A stretch of 47,689 nucleotides of DNA from positions 1-47,689 of the forward strand of contig JAPPKD010000141.1 of NCBI GenBank assembly GCA_028820215.1, read 5' to 3'. Made by a program: the position numbers and the translations under genes. This DNA is from Spirochaetaceae bacterium. GTDB lineage: Bacteria > Spirochaetota > Spirochaetia > SZUA-6 > Bin103. The number at the start of each line of letters is the position of its first letter. Within the stretch, counting starts at the first letter, position 1. This document shows positions 7,963 to 16,295 of the stretch, piece by piece. The notes below the pieces were generated by a model, which was not told the origin of the DNA, did no database searches, and saw only the letters and a program-made list of their open reading frames with translations.

Positions 7963-8880
7963 TCAGGCAGCTCCGCTCCCACGCGGCCAGTCCCAGTGCA
8001 CGAGATCATCGCTCCAGGCCAGGCCGAGCGAGGCATGCCCATGGACCTCCCGCAGTGCGCAGCCCGCGGGACTGCTGCCGTGGAAGAACATCAGGTAACG
8101 CCCGATCCCCGGCTCGGCGCGAAGGTCCAGGACGTGGCCGGCGGTGATGCGCCCCTGGGCCCACGGCCACTCGTGCTGTCCCAAGGTGAGCAGGCCGTGG
8201 TCCGTCCACCGCTCCAGGTCGCGCGAGCGCTTGACGCCGATGCCGTTGGCGGGTGAGTGGAACATGGTGTATTCGCCCTTCTCGGCCAGCAGGCAGACGT
8301 TCTCTCCGGCATCGACGCGGCCGGCATGGGTCCAGTGCCGCAGGTCGCGCGACCATGAACGGCTGGCGCCGTTCTGCTTGTAGAAGCACCACCACCGGCC
8401 TGGTTCCGCCTGGTCCTCGATCAGGTAGGGATCGATCATCCGTCCCATCTCCTCCCGCGCCACCTCCGGACCCTTGACCCGCAGCAGCTCCGGATCCGAC
8501 CAGGACGCAAGATCGGGACTGGCCATGGTGAATATGCGGGCCGTCTGGTCGGCCGGCCTGCCGTCGTGGCTGGGATAGGTCTGCAGGCACATCAGCCAGC
8601 GGTCACGGAAGCGGATCACGTTCCCGGGGCTGGAGTAGTTGAGCGCCCGGTCGCGCGGGGTCACGTCGCGCGGCTCGCTCCAGGTGATCAGGTCGCGGCT
8701 CTCGGTGACTGCCGTGGCCGCGCTCCAGCTCGAGTCGGCCGCGCCGCGGATGCTGCTGTGCCACACCCGGAACACACCGTCGTGATAGTGCCCGCACGGG
8801 TCGCGGTGCGCCTGAAGCGCGCTGCCGCGCAGAATGATCGGGCTCGCGATGGCGGTGAAGTCGATACGTGGCAGCCGCAC
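7963..8880 (-). CDS. Five-bladed beta-propeller glycosidase-like protein (GH43/GH117-like)
   Basis: 305 residues, GTG start at 8880. Repeated propeller signatures 'SRDLITWSEP', 'SPDLASWSDP', 'SRDLRHWTHAG', 'SRDLERWTDHG' and 'SDDLVHWDWP' mark blades. 'GRMIDPYLIEDQAEPGRWW' and 'HSPANGIGVKRS' resemble GH43/GH117-type arabinanase or anhydro-galactosidase relatives. No signal peptide. AGGAGG lies at 8884-8889, only three bases from the GTG, so a slightly later start (for example CTG 8874) is possible. It follows the larger propeller gene by six bases, forming the end of a TA-led minus-strand operon. Exact substrate cannot be assigned. Confidence 0.75.
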   Translation of the reverse strand: MRLPRIDFTAIASPIILRGSALQAHRDPCGHYHDGVFRVWHSSIRGAADSSWSAATAVTESRDLITWSEPRDVTPRDRALNYSSPGNVIRFRDRWLMCLQTYPSHDGRPADQTARIFTMASPDLASWSDPELLRVKGPEVAREEMGRMIDPYLIEDQAEPGRWWCFYKQNGASRSWSRDLRHWTHAGRVDAGENVCLLAEKGEYTMFHSPANGIGVKRSRDLERWTDHGLLTLGQHEWPWAQGRITAGHVLDLRAEPGIGRYLMFFHGSSPAGCALREVHGHASLGLAWSDDLVHWDWPRGSGAA

Positions 8881-8886
8881 GCCCTC

Positions 8887-10446
8887 CTATGGCGCGAACG
8901 TGAACGAGTACAACTGCGCCCCGCCGTAGAGGTGGAAGCGCAGGCGTATCGGACCGGCGCCCACGCCGACGAGGGTCCGGTGCTCCCGCCACGCCACCGG
9001 AGCCGCGATCGAGTCGGCCATCAGCGGCCGCGCATCGGCGGCGCCGTAGCCCGGGATCGGCTGCAGGGTCCGGGCGTCGAGCACCTCCACCTCGATCCAG
9101 TCGCGCCAGGGAATGGCGTGGTCGAGGTTGACCGTGAGGCGCACGGCGCCGCCGTCGACGACCTCGATCGGCTGCGTGGTCACCTCGCCCGGAGCGACGG
9201 GATCGGCTGCCTGCAGGCTGGCGAAGCCATCCTTGCGCAGCGTGGCCAGTCCCGTGCACACGCGGCCTGACGCCGGTCCGGTGAAGGTCGCGGCGGAGCT
9301 CTCGTTGAGGCCCGTATAGAACAGGAGAATCCGGTCCTCGTGCTTGATGGCGCTGCCGCCGCCCAGCACCAGGAAGCCCGAGTCCCACTCGCCGCGGTCT
9401 CCGCGGGCGACGACCGGCACGCGCGGCTGTACGCGCTGAAACGGCCCGTGGGCGGATGCGCTCACCGCCAGGCGGATGTCGCCGGTGTAGATGCCGTACG
9501 CGTCGGACACCGGCTCGTCAGGCAGCTCGCCGCGGCGCAGCGCCACCCTCGCCTTGATCCGGTCCTGGCGGGTCATGTTCAGGCTGCCCTGGTGCGTGTA
9601 GCCCAGGTGGCCGTGGAAGGGCCGGTAGCGGTTGAAGTCGTAGAGCATCACGTAGCTGCCCGCCTGCGGCAGCACGTAGACGAAGTGGATCTCGTGCTCC
9701 GCCCCCTCCTGCGGATCGATCGGCAGTTGCGCCTGCTTGACCAGGTGCTCGATGTCCGGCCCTGAACCGACCGAGTGCTGGCCGTATGCCTTGATGCGGC
9801 CGTCGGCCGGAGCGCCCGGGTCGATGAACAGGTGTCCGGTGTCGCCGTCCGGCCAATCCACGCCGTCGCCGGATCGCTGCCAGTGGATGCCGTCGCGGGA
9901 GTAGTGCGGGACGTAGCGCATCCGCCGGGTCGCGCCCTCGAACACATTGCCGGCCGACTCGCCGCCGCCGTCCGCCACCGGCATCCAGGTCAGTGCCTGG
10001 TAGCGGCGGTCGTCCGCGGCGTCGGGGTCGATCAGGACGCAGAAGTGGCTGGCGTCGGCCCCGTCAGGCCGGAAGCAGATGTTGTTGTCCGTCGATCCCC
10101 GGAACTCGTACATGCCGATCCGGGGCTTCTCCCAGACCACCCCGTCGTCGCTGACCGCGTAGCCGATCGAGGACTGACGCTGGGTGTCGAACGATACGGT
10201 CGAGCCGCGGTCGGTCCCGTAGTACCAGGCGGTGAACTGGCGCTGGATCGGGTCCCAGGCGATGCTCGCCGCCCAGTTGGATACGCGGTCGGAGTCCCAC
10301 GCTTCGGCGTCGCCGGGGATCAGCACCGGATTGGCGGGGTGCTTCTCCGCCCGGCCGACCACCTGCTCCGCAAGCAGGCAGTCGTCGACGGCGCTCAGAT
10401 CGACGAAAGTGACGTACGTGTCCGGGTGAGTCCGCATGCTGATCAT
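8887..10446 (-). CDS. GH32-like beta-propeller protein with C-terminal beta-sandwich
   Basis: 519 residues from ATG 10446, which overlaps the RelE stop as ATGA; ATG 10437 is an alternative better spaced from GAGG. Residues about 30-400 form a propeller ('AWDPIQRQFTAWYYGTDRG', 'GYAVSDDGVVWEKPRIG', 'STDNNICFRP', 'CVLIDPDAADDRRYQALTW'). The 'NNI...DP...RYxA' pattern is shared with the gene at 25885-27441 and with GH32-like predicted hydrolases. Residues about 410-519 are a beta-sandwich ending 'LYGGAQLYSFTFAP'. It lacks the classic 'WMNDPNG' of invertases, so sucrose or fructan activity is not implied. Cytoplasmic by absence of a signal peptide. Confidence 0.75.
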   Translation of the reverse strand: MISMRTHPDTYVTFVDLSAVDDCLLAEQVVGRAEKHPANPVLIPGDAEAWDSDRVSNWAASIAWDPIQRQFTAWYYGTDRGSTVSFDTQRQSSIGYAVSDDGVVWEKPRIGMYEFRGSTDNNICFRPDGADASHFCVLIDPDAADDRRYQALTWMPVADGGGESAGNVFEGATRRMRYVPHYSRDGIHWQRSGDGVDWPDGDTGHLFIDPGAPADGRIKAYGQHSVGSGPDIEHLVKQAQLPIDPQEGAEHEIHFVYVLPQAGSYVMLYDFNRYRPFHGHLGYTHQGSLNMTRQDRIKARVALRRGELPDEPVSDAYGIYTGDIRLAVSASAHGPFQRVQPRVPVVARGDRGEWDSGFLVLGGGSAIKHEDRILLFYTGLNESSAATFTGPASGRVCTGLATLRKDGFASLQAADPVAPGEVTTQPIEVVDGGAVRLTVNLDHAIPWRDWIEVEVLDARTLQPIPGYGAADARPLMADSIAAPVAWREHRTLVGVGAGPIRLRFHLYGGAQLYSFTFAP

Positions 10447-10718
10447 CCTCGCCTTTGTGCCCCGTGGAAGATGGCGACGACATCGACACTCACCTCATCG
10501 TGGGTATAGACGACGATATAGGGAAGGCCAAGCACGACAACCTCCCTCGTACCCTGAACTTGGCCAATACGACCAGACCTGGGGAACGACCGCAACCGCT
10601 CAACGGAACGAAACACACGATCGACCACGGCCCGTGCTGCAGATGGACTATCGGCCGAAATGTAATCGCGTATGTTGGCCAGATCGCTGACCGCGGACAC
10701 CTGCCATCTCAGCGTCAT
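10443..10718 (-). CDS. RelE/ParE-family toxin
   Basis: 91 residues: 'WQVSAVSDLANIRDYISADS', 'RSFPRSGRIGQVQGTREVVV', 'LPYIVVYTHDE' and 'VVAIFHGAQRR' give the compact RelE/ParE fold, with the 'GR..GTRE' and 'IFHGxQ' elements typical of ParE-like members. RelE toxins cleave ribosome-bound mRNA, ParE toxins poison gyrase; this one reads closer to ParE by sequence, without proof. It overlaps the antitoxin (10715-10718) and the downstream hydrolase start (10443-10446), four bases each. Confidence 0.88.
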   Translation of the reverse strand: MTLRWQVSAVSDLANIRDYISADSPSAARAVVDRVFRSVERLRSFPRSGRIGQVQGTREVVVLGLPYIVVYTHDEVSVDVVAIFHGAQRRG

Positions 10719-10936
10719 CCCATGGACTTGCGCCCAAAGAAGGCAGCCACCTCTTTGTGTGTGGCGTATCCCGCTGGAGTCTCGAGCCGTCGAGCGGCCT
10801 CCTGAGCCTGTTCCGGGGTGAGCTGCAGGTCCATGCGTTTGTCGATCACGTTTAGGAGCAGTTCCGCAGCCTCATCCTGAAGGTCGCTGGGAAGGTCTTG
10901 GAGCTTCGCAATCGCCCTTGCGAGCAACTCGGTCAT
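10715..10936 (-). CDS. Antitoxin partner of the RelE/ParE toxin
   Basis: 73 residues, almost wholly helical by composition: 'LARAIAKLQDLPSDLQDEAA', 'LTPEQAQEAARRLETP', ending 'EVAAFFGRKSMG'. This resembles short addiction-module antitoxins whose C-terminal segment wraps the toxin. The position and ATGA overlap with the toxin support the call more than the sequence does. The start is set by a clean promoter only six bases upstream (see 10943-10970), implying a leaderless mRNA. Confidence 0.7.
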   Translation of the reverse strand: MTELLARAIAKLQDLPSDLQDEAAELLLNVIDKRMDLQLTPEQAQEAARRLETPAGYATHKEVAAFFGRKSMG

Positions 10937-10942
10937 AGGGGG

Positions 10943-10970
10943 ATTCTATCAGCCCTCAAGGTAGGAACAA
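10943..10970 (-). promoter_or_regulatory. Sigma70-like promoter of the TA-hydrolase operon
   Basis: On the minus strand TTGTTC (complement of 10965-10970), a 16-base spacer, then TAGAAT (complement of 10943-10948). The antitoxin ATG starts six bases after the -10, so the transcript is probably leaderless and no Shine-Dalgarno is present. Confidence 0.6.
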
Positions 10971-11061
10971 GCCGAGGCGCGCTCCGCCGGATCCTCGACC
11001 CGCCAGCAGCCGTAGCGAGCTCACCGATCAGGACCCGCAGGCCGGATGCGACCGAGCGTGA

Positions 11062-11067
11062 TACGCT
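11062..11067 (+). promoter_or_regulatory. -10-like TACGCT upstream of ThuA-like gene
   Basis: TACGCT ends nine bases before the ATG at 11077, with no Shine-Dalgarno between. A matching -35 is not evident. It fits the leaderless pattern seen at several first genes in this window. Confidence 0.4.
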
Positions 11068-11076
11068 GGCCCGGCG

Positions 11077-11880
11077 ATGGGCACGATCCGGGCGCTCGCG
11101 TGGTCGGGACGGGCGGGGTTTCGGAGTCACGAGCAATGGCTGGAGCACTGTCGGCTCTATCCGGATGGCATCGGACCCTCCCTCGCCTCGGCTCTGAACG
11201 AGGTGCCCGGCGTGCGGGCAACCGGTGTGCACGGCTTCGGCGTTGATCGCGAGTCGGAGCTGGAAGCGCTGACGACGTGGACCGGCGATGCGAAACGGTT
11301 CACCTACGTCGACGGCCACCAGCTCGGTCTCAATCCCGGTGGCGCCCGCCTGGAGGCGGCGTTCCCTGACGCCGGCGAGATCGAGGAGCTGAACCGCCTG
11401 GACTCCTACCAGGTATTCGTCGCGTGGGCGCACGGCGGGCCGTCGCCCGCGTGGGACGCGGCGGTGGGCGAGCTGGTCCGCGCCGGCCGGCTCGGGCTGG
11501 TGGCCCTGCACAGCGTCTGGAACCATCACGCCTACCCGCAGATCACCGGGCTGACGGGCGCCGTCTCCGGCATCGGCACGGTGCGCGAGGGAGTGCCGAT
11601 CGACGTCGAGGTGCTGTGCGACCATCCGGTCACCGATGGGGTCGGCGACTTCGCGATCCGGGACGAGATCTACTTCGAGCCGCTCGAGATCGCGTCCGAC
11701 GTGACCCACCTGCTGCGCGGCCGGTGGAAGGAGCACAGCTCGCCGTTCGGCTGGGCGCGCGAAGTGGGAGCCGGACGAGTGGTGTACCTGCAGCCCGGCC
11801 ACGAGGACTGCCCGGTGTACGCGGCGCCGGCCGTGCGCCGCCTGCTCGCCAACGCGGTCCGCTGGGTCGCCCCTCGCTGA
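11077..11880 (+). CDS. ThuA-like domain protein
   Basis: 267 residues. 'GVHGFGVDRESELE', 'RLDSYQVFVAWAHGGPSP', 'GLVALHSVWNHHAYPQITGL', 'PIDVEVLCDHPVTDGVGDF', 'DEIYFEP' and 'GRVVYLQPGHEDCPVYAAP' match the ThuA (trehalose-utilisation) family, a glutamine-amidotransferase-like fold often found in sugar-catabolic clusters. ThuA-type proteins have been linked to keto-sugar metabolism, but the reaction of most homologues is not known. Full length, no signal peptide. The aldo/keto reductase follows after ten bases, suggesting a two-gene sugar-oxidation unit. Confidence 0.85.
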   Translation: MGTIRALAWSGRAGFRSHEQWLEHCRLYPDGIGPSLASALNEVPGVRATGVHGFGVDRESELEALTTWTGDAKRFTYVDGHQLGLNPGGARLEAAFPDAGEIEELNRLDSYQVFVAWAHGGPSPAWDAAVGELVRAGRLGLVALHSVWNHHAYPQITGLTGAVSGIGTVREGVPIDVEVLCDHPVTDGVGDFAIRDEIYFEPLEIASDVTHLLRGRWKEHSSPFGWAREVGAGRVVYLQPGHEDCPVYAAPAVRRLLANAVRWVAPR

Positions 11881-11890
11881 TCCATAGCCG

Positions 11891-12907
11891 ATGACTCGCA
11901 CGCGCCCCTTCGGGCGAGCCGAGGTGCAGATCCCGGAGATCGGCCTGGGCTGCTACAACCTGACCGCCGACCGGGGGGTGGACCGCGACACCGCGCTCGC
12001 CACCCTGCAGCGCGCCTACGAGCTGGGGGTGCGCTTCTTCGACACCGCGCCGATGTACGGCGACGGCGAGTGCGACGAGCTGCTCGGACTGGCCTTCGGC
12101 CACCTGGGCGCCGACGAGGTGATGATCGGCGCCAAGCTGTCCGGCCCGCCCGGCGAGCACCTCGGAGACTACCGCCGCGACTCGGTACTGCGGGTGTTCG
12201 ACCGGACCTTGCGCGCGTTGCGCCGCGACGACGTGTTCGCGCTGCAGGTCCACGGCTTCGCGTCGCCGCGCGACATCCCCCGCCAGACGGCGGAGTGGCG
12301 CGCGCTGTACGAGCCCGGGATGGCATTCGAGGCGCTCCTGGAGCTCAAGGAGCAGGGTGCGTGCCGGTACGCCGGCGCCACCAATCACAACTCCGTGCTC
12401 CTGGCGGAGGCCGTGCGCCGCTTCCCGCTCGACGTGGTGGAGATCGCCAGCCATTACAACATCACCAGCCACGTGGCGCCGCTCACCCTGCTGCCGCTCG
12501 CCGAGGAACGCGGAGTGGCCACGGTCATCGCCAACCCGATCGGCGGCGGCCGCCTGGTGAGCCTGGAGACCTACCGCGCGGCGACCTACCTGGGTGCGGT
12601 CCCGCTCGACGAAGCGGTCGGGATCCTGGAGCGCTTGATGCGTGACACCGGGCTTGAGCTGTACGAGCTGGCGCTGCTGTACCTGCTGCACGACCCGCGG
12701 GTGACCTGCGTGATCCCGGGACCGCGCAACGTGGCGGAGCTCGAAGCCGACGTGGGCGTTGCGGATCGCCCGGCCCTCTCCGACGAGCAGGCGGCGGAGC
12801 TCGCCCGCATCGGCAGCCGGATGCTGGCCAGGAAGGTGCCGACCGAGAGCGACGTCAAGGTGGTCGGCGTGCCGCTGCGCCCCGAGTGGCTGGCAACACC
12901 CGACTGA
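11891..12907 (+). CDS. Aldo/keto reductase
   Basis: 338 residues. The AKR tetrad is complete: D51 and Y56 ('FFDTAPMYGDG'), K82 ('MIGAKLSG') and H121 ('FALQVHGF'). Barrel landmarks 'IGLGCYNL', 'YAGATNHNSVLL' and the cofactor-binding 'TCVIPGPRNVAELEADVGV' are present. NADPH-dependent reduction or oxidation of a sugar or related carbonyl is the family role. The gene starts ten bases after the ThuA-like gene, so shared expression is likely. The C-terminal tail after residue 310 is ordinary for the galactose-dehydrogenase-like branch. Confidence 0.9.
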   Translation: MTRTRPFGRAEVQIPEIGLGCYNLTADRGVDRDTALATLQRAYELGVRFFDTAPMYGDGECDELLGLAFGHLGADEVMIGAKLSGPPGEHLGDYRRDSVLRVFDRTLRALRRDDVFALQVHGFASPRDIPRQTAEWRALYEPGMAFEALLELKEQGACRYAGATNHNSVLLAEAVRRFPLDVVEIASHYNITSHVAPLTLLPLAEERGVATVIANPIGGGRLVSLETYRAATYLGAVPLDEAVGILERLMRDTGLELYELALLYLLHDPRVTCVIPGPRNVAELEADVGVADRPALSDEQAAELARIGSRMLARKVPTESDVKVVGVPLRPEWLATPD

Positions 12908-13086
12908 CCGACAGGTCCAATCGTCAGGGAAACTCCACCTACACCTGTCATTTCTGCCGCAAAAATGCCAGCCATGGTTGCATGAATGCTACAGCGGCTC
13001 CGGCGTCGTGCCTTCTGCCAGACGGCGAGAGTAGCTGGCCGACGGTGCGGTGCGCTGACGAGCCCTGCCGGGCGGCATCGACAAAT

Positions 13087-13114
13087 AGCCCCGGAGCCTG
13101 ATGGCCCCGGGGCT
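13087..13114 (-). terminator. Hairpin terminator of the locus A ABC operon
   Basis: Perfect 8-bp stem AGCCCCGG/CCGGGGCT with a 12-base loop, 26 bases past the stop of the substrate-binding protein on the minus strand and followed there by ATTTGT. It may also stop plus-strand transcripts from the aldo/keto reductase gene. The remaining 12908-13086 holds no recognisable gene. Confidence 0.6.
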
Positions 13115-13140
13115 TGAAAACGGAACGAAACTCGGGCGGA

Positions 13141-15024
13141 TCAGCCGCCGAGCGTCTTGGCGCGCTCTTCTGCGTCCCGGTGGAAGTAGATCGTCGGCAT
13201 CTGGATGAACCACTCCTGCACGTTGCCGATGTCCGGCCCGTAGACGCGGAAGCGCGGCGCGAACTGAAGCAGATCGATGCCGATCAGGTGCTCGGCCTGC
13301 AGCTTCTGCAGGGCGATGATCTTGTCGGTCAGCTCCTGGTCGCTTTCGGCAGACTTGGCACCCTGTGCCAGGTCCCACATCTCCTGAGCCCAGTCCGGCG
13401 GCTGCTCGCCGCGCTCGCCGCCCGAGGTGATCCACAGGTACCAGGGCCGGGACCACGAGTTGGACGGGTAGAGGCTGTTCCAGCTCCCGCCGAAGTTGGA
13501 GGGCCAGTCGCGGTTGGCGTAGCCGGTCAGGCTCTGCCAGCCGATGATCTCCCAGTCCAGGTTTTCGATGACTTCGGTCTGGCCGCCCCAGCCGACGCCG
13601 CGGAAGTTGCCCTTGAAGCCGATCTTGGGCAGCTCCTCGACGAGCAGCGTCCATGTGTCGTCGAACCACGTCGCGATCGAGAAGATCGTCAGCGTGATGG
13701 GCTGGCCGTCAGGGCCAAGCCGGAAGCCGTCGGCGTCCTTGTCGGTCAGGCCCATCTCGTCGAGCAGCGCGTTGGCCTTGTCCAGGTCGCGCTCCACCGC
13801 CAGGGTGGCCAGCTCCTCGACGTACCACGGGCTTGACGGATCGCTCACGCCGATCTGGCGCAGCGGCGCCAGGCCCTCGAACTCCAGGTCGCTGATCAAC
13901 TGTCGTGGCGCCCAGTAGCTCATAGCCAGCCGAAACCGTACGTCGCGGAACATCTCCGCCTTGAACTCGTCCTGCGCGAACCAGTTGTACGCAAGCGTGC
14001 GCTCCGCCAGGTCACCCCGGAACGGGAACGAGATCATCTGCAGGTCGCCGCGGTCGGCGGCCTGCTTGTGGATCTCCACCTTGGGCAGGCCGACCGAGGC
14101 CACGGAGATCTCACCGGCCAGGACCCGCAGGTCGCGGGCGTTGGCGTCGGGGATGATCTGCGTGTGCTGCTCGTCCATGTACGGAAGCTGATTGCCTTCC
14201 GAGTCCACGGCCCAGTAGTAGGGGTTGCGCGTCCAGATGACCGGCGTCGCCTCGATGCCGGTCGAGGGCGCAAACGGGACCATCGTCGGGTTGTCCGGAT
14301 TCGCGTTGACACGGCGGTCAGCCTTGGCGTTGAAGAGCTGGGTCCAGTCCTCGAACCCTCCCTCGCTCACCTTGGCTGCCAGTGCGTCCGCCTCCGCATA
14401 CGACTTGTGGAACTGGGTGAGATAGTGCTTGGCGTGCCCCATCGCCTGCCGCTCCTGGCGGGCGCCGAAGGCGATGTCGAAGCCGGGATAGGGGTTGGGA
14501 AACTCGAAGCGGAGCGTCACGTCGTCGACGGCGGTGATCTCAGCCACCGCATCGCCCTGCGTGAGCCAGCCCGGAATCGCCGCGCTCAGCTCGGCGTTGC
14601 TCGCGACGTCCTCGAACCAGAACAGGTAGTCCTCGGCCGTGTAGGGTTCACCGTCGGACCAGCGCAGTCCGGTGCGCATCGTGATGGTGAAGACGCGGTT
14701 GCCGTTGGACGCCTCGATCGACTTGAAGGCCAGCGGCAGCACCTCCGGCCGCTCCATCTTCGCCTCGCCCCAGAAGGGGATGGCGACGTTGGTCAGCCCC
14801 TGCGCGTTGGCCGCGTCCGGTGCCTGGCTGGCGTAGATGCCGCCGAACAGACCGATCTCGGTCATGCCGTAGGTGCCGGGGGAGATGACCAGCGGATCCA
14901 CCGGTACGCGCTCCTCGACCGGCGGCAGATCCATGCCGTCCAGGTAGGGCGATTGCTGGTACTGCCCGAACAACGGTGCCGCTGCCAAGGCAGCGACTAG
15001 CCCGAACAACAGTGTTCTCTTCAA
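13141..15024 (-). CDS. ABC-transporter substrate-binding protein, family 5 (locus A)
   Basis: 627 residues. AGGAGG at 15031-15036 sits six bases before TTG 15024, which gives a good signal peptide ('LLFGLVAALAAAPLFGQ') starting 'LKRTLL'. The mature protein has family 5 features: 'IPFWGEAKMERPEVLPLAFK', 'GLRWSDGEPYTAEDYLFWFE', 'RDVRFRLAMSYWAPRQLI', 'ANALLDEMGLTDKDADGFRL'. The family binds peptides, nickel or oligosaccharides. It is the last gene of an importer operon; the permeases lie upstream at 15124-18374 and no ATPase gene is near. The mature N-terminus 'LPPVEERVP' recurs in the locus B protein ('LPPVEERLP'), so the two are paralogues. Nearby glycosidases favour an oligosaccharide ligand, by inference. 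Confidence 0.9.
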   Translation of the reverse strand: MKRTLLFGLVAALAAAPLFGQYQQSPYLDGMDLPPVEERVPVDPLVISPGTYGMTEIGLFGGIYASQAPDAANAQGLTNVAIPFWGEAKMERPEVLPLAFKSIEASNGNRVFTITMRTGLRWSDGEPYTAEDYLFWFEDVASNAELSAAIPGWLTQGDAVAEITAVDDVTLRFEFPNPYPGFDIAFGARQERQAMGHAKHYLTQFHKSYAEADALAAKVSEGGFEDWTQLFNAKADRRVNANPDNPTMVPFAPSTGIEATPVIWTRNPYYWAVDSEGNQLPYMDEQHTQIIPDANARDLRVLAGEISVASVGLPKVEIHKQAADRGDLQMISFPFRGDLAERTLAYNWFAQDEFKAEMFRDVRFRLAMSYWAPRQLISDLEFEGLAPLRQIGVSDPSSPWYVEELATLAVERDLDKANALLDEMGLTDKDADGFRLGPDGQPITLTIFSIATWFDDTWTLLVEELPKIGFKGNFRGVGWGGQTEVIENLDWEIIGWQSLTGYANRDWPSNFGGSWNSLYPSNSWSRPWYLWITSGGERGEQPPDWAQEMWDLAQGAKSAESDQELTDKIIALQKLQAEHLIGIDLLQFAPRFRVYGPDIGNVQEWFIQMPTIYFHRDAEERAKTLGG

Positions 15025-15123
15025 AACGAACCTCCTCGTGCGCCCTCCCGGCGCCGCAACGGCACCGGCCAGCGCAGCAGGGAGGAGCCTACCCGCACAA
15101 GGGCCGGGTCGCAACCGGCCGTT

Positions 15124-16293
15124 CTACCGGTACGGGTCCAGCGCGTCGCGCAGGCCGTCGCCCAGGAACTGGAAGGCGACCACGGTGAAGATCACCATCA
15201 ACGCCGGGATCAACAGCCAGGGGCGCAACGCCACGACGCTGACGCTCTGCGCTTCCTGAATCAACACTCCCCAACTCATCGCCGGCGGACGCATGCCGAT
15301 GCCCAGGAAGCTCAGTGCCGTCTCTCCCAGGATCATCGCCGGGATGCGGTTCGAGCCTTCAACGATCAGGTGGCTGGCGAACGACGGCAGCATGTGGCGG
15401 AAAAGCTGGCGCCGCACCGGCGCGCCGTCCAGCTTGGCGGCGATGACGTACTCCTCCTCGCGTAGGGACAGGAACTTGCTCCGTACCGTCCGTGCCAGCC
15501 CGGTCCAGCCCAGGATGGAAAGGATGATGGTGATCATGAAGTAGACCCTGACGACACCCCAGTCCAGCGGCAGCGAGGCGCTCAGAGCCATCCACAGCGG
15601 CAGCGTGGGGAAGGACATGAACACCTCGATCAGGCGCTGGATGATGTTGTCGACCGTTCCGCCGAAATAGCCGGAGATGCTGCCGATGGTGATGCCCAGC
15701 ACCCAGCTTATGAGGATCGATATCAGGCCGATGGTGAGCGAGATGACCGCCCCGCGCACGATGCGGGAAAACAGGTCACGGCCTTGGCTGTCGGTGCCCA
15801 GGGGGAACCAGAGCACGTCCGGAGTCCCGGTGCCGACGAAGTGAAGGGTGCTGGGGATGAAGCCGAACAGGTCGTATTCGTGGCCGTGCACGAACAGGCG
15901 CAGTGGCGTCTCGGTGTCCAGGTCCGCCGTGAACTCCCGTTCCAGCGTCTCCCAGTTGAGCTCGCTGGTGATCTGGTAAACGACGGGCCGGAAACGCCCT
16001 TCCTGGTCGAACAGGTGAATGCGCGCGGGCGGCAGGAAGCGGAAATCGGGACGCCGCTCGACCGGGTCGTTGATCTCGATGAAGCCGCTGAACGGCACCA
16101 GGCTGTAGAGCACCGCCAGCACGACCAGGGCGGCCCGCGCCCAGCGGTGCGCCCGGAACTTGAGCCAGATCAACTTCATCTGGCCGGCGTTGAAGTAGGC
16201 TTCCCGTCTCTCGGCGTCTCGGTCGCGTGGGCCGCGCGTGTCGCCCCGGTCGATCGGTTCGCCCCCCCTGATCGGTTGGTCCTGCGTCGCCAT
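15124..16293 (-). CDS. ABC-transporter permease, DppC/OppC type with long extracytoplasmic loop (locus A)
   Basis: 389 residues. A charged N-terminus leads to one TM segment (about residues 50-70), then an unusually long loop (about 75-165: 'FLPPARIHLFDQEGRFRPVV', 'LRLFVHGHEYDLFGFIP', 'LHFVGTGTPD') before 'FPLGTDSQGRDLFSRIVRG', the DppC core. The EAA-type cytoplasmic loop 'EEEYVIAAKLDGAPVRRQLF' and C-terminal 'VVAFQFLGDGLRDALDPYR' are intact. The loop variant is known in importers found near polysaccharide-use genes. It starts two bases after the upstream DppB stop, so translation is coupled; the binding-protein gene follows after 99 bases. Confidence 0.92.
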   Translation of the reverse strand: MATQDQPIRGGEPIDRGDTRGPRDRDAERREAYFNAGQMKLIWLKFRAHRWARAALVVLAVLYSLVPFSGFIEINDPVERRPDFRFLPPARIHLFDQEGRFRPVVYQITSELNWETLEREFTADLDTETPLRLFVHGHEYDLFGFIPSTLHFVGTGTPDVLWFPLGTDSQGRDLFSRIVRGAVISLTIGLISILISWVLGITIGSISGYFGGTVDNIIQRLIEVFMSFPTLPLWMALSASLPLDWGVVRVYFMITIILSILGWTGLARTVRSKFLSLREEEYVIAAKLDGAPVRRQLFRHMLPSFASHLIVEGSNRIPAMILGETALSFLGIGMRPPAMSWGVLIQEAQSVSVVALRPWLLIPALMVIFTVVAFQFLGDGLRDALDPYR

Positions 16294-16295
16294 GG

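Noticed and set aside
12908..13086. Possible small RNA or gene between the aldo/keto reductase and the terminator
   Set aside because: No start codon with a plausible frame, no conserved RNA fold that I can recognise.
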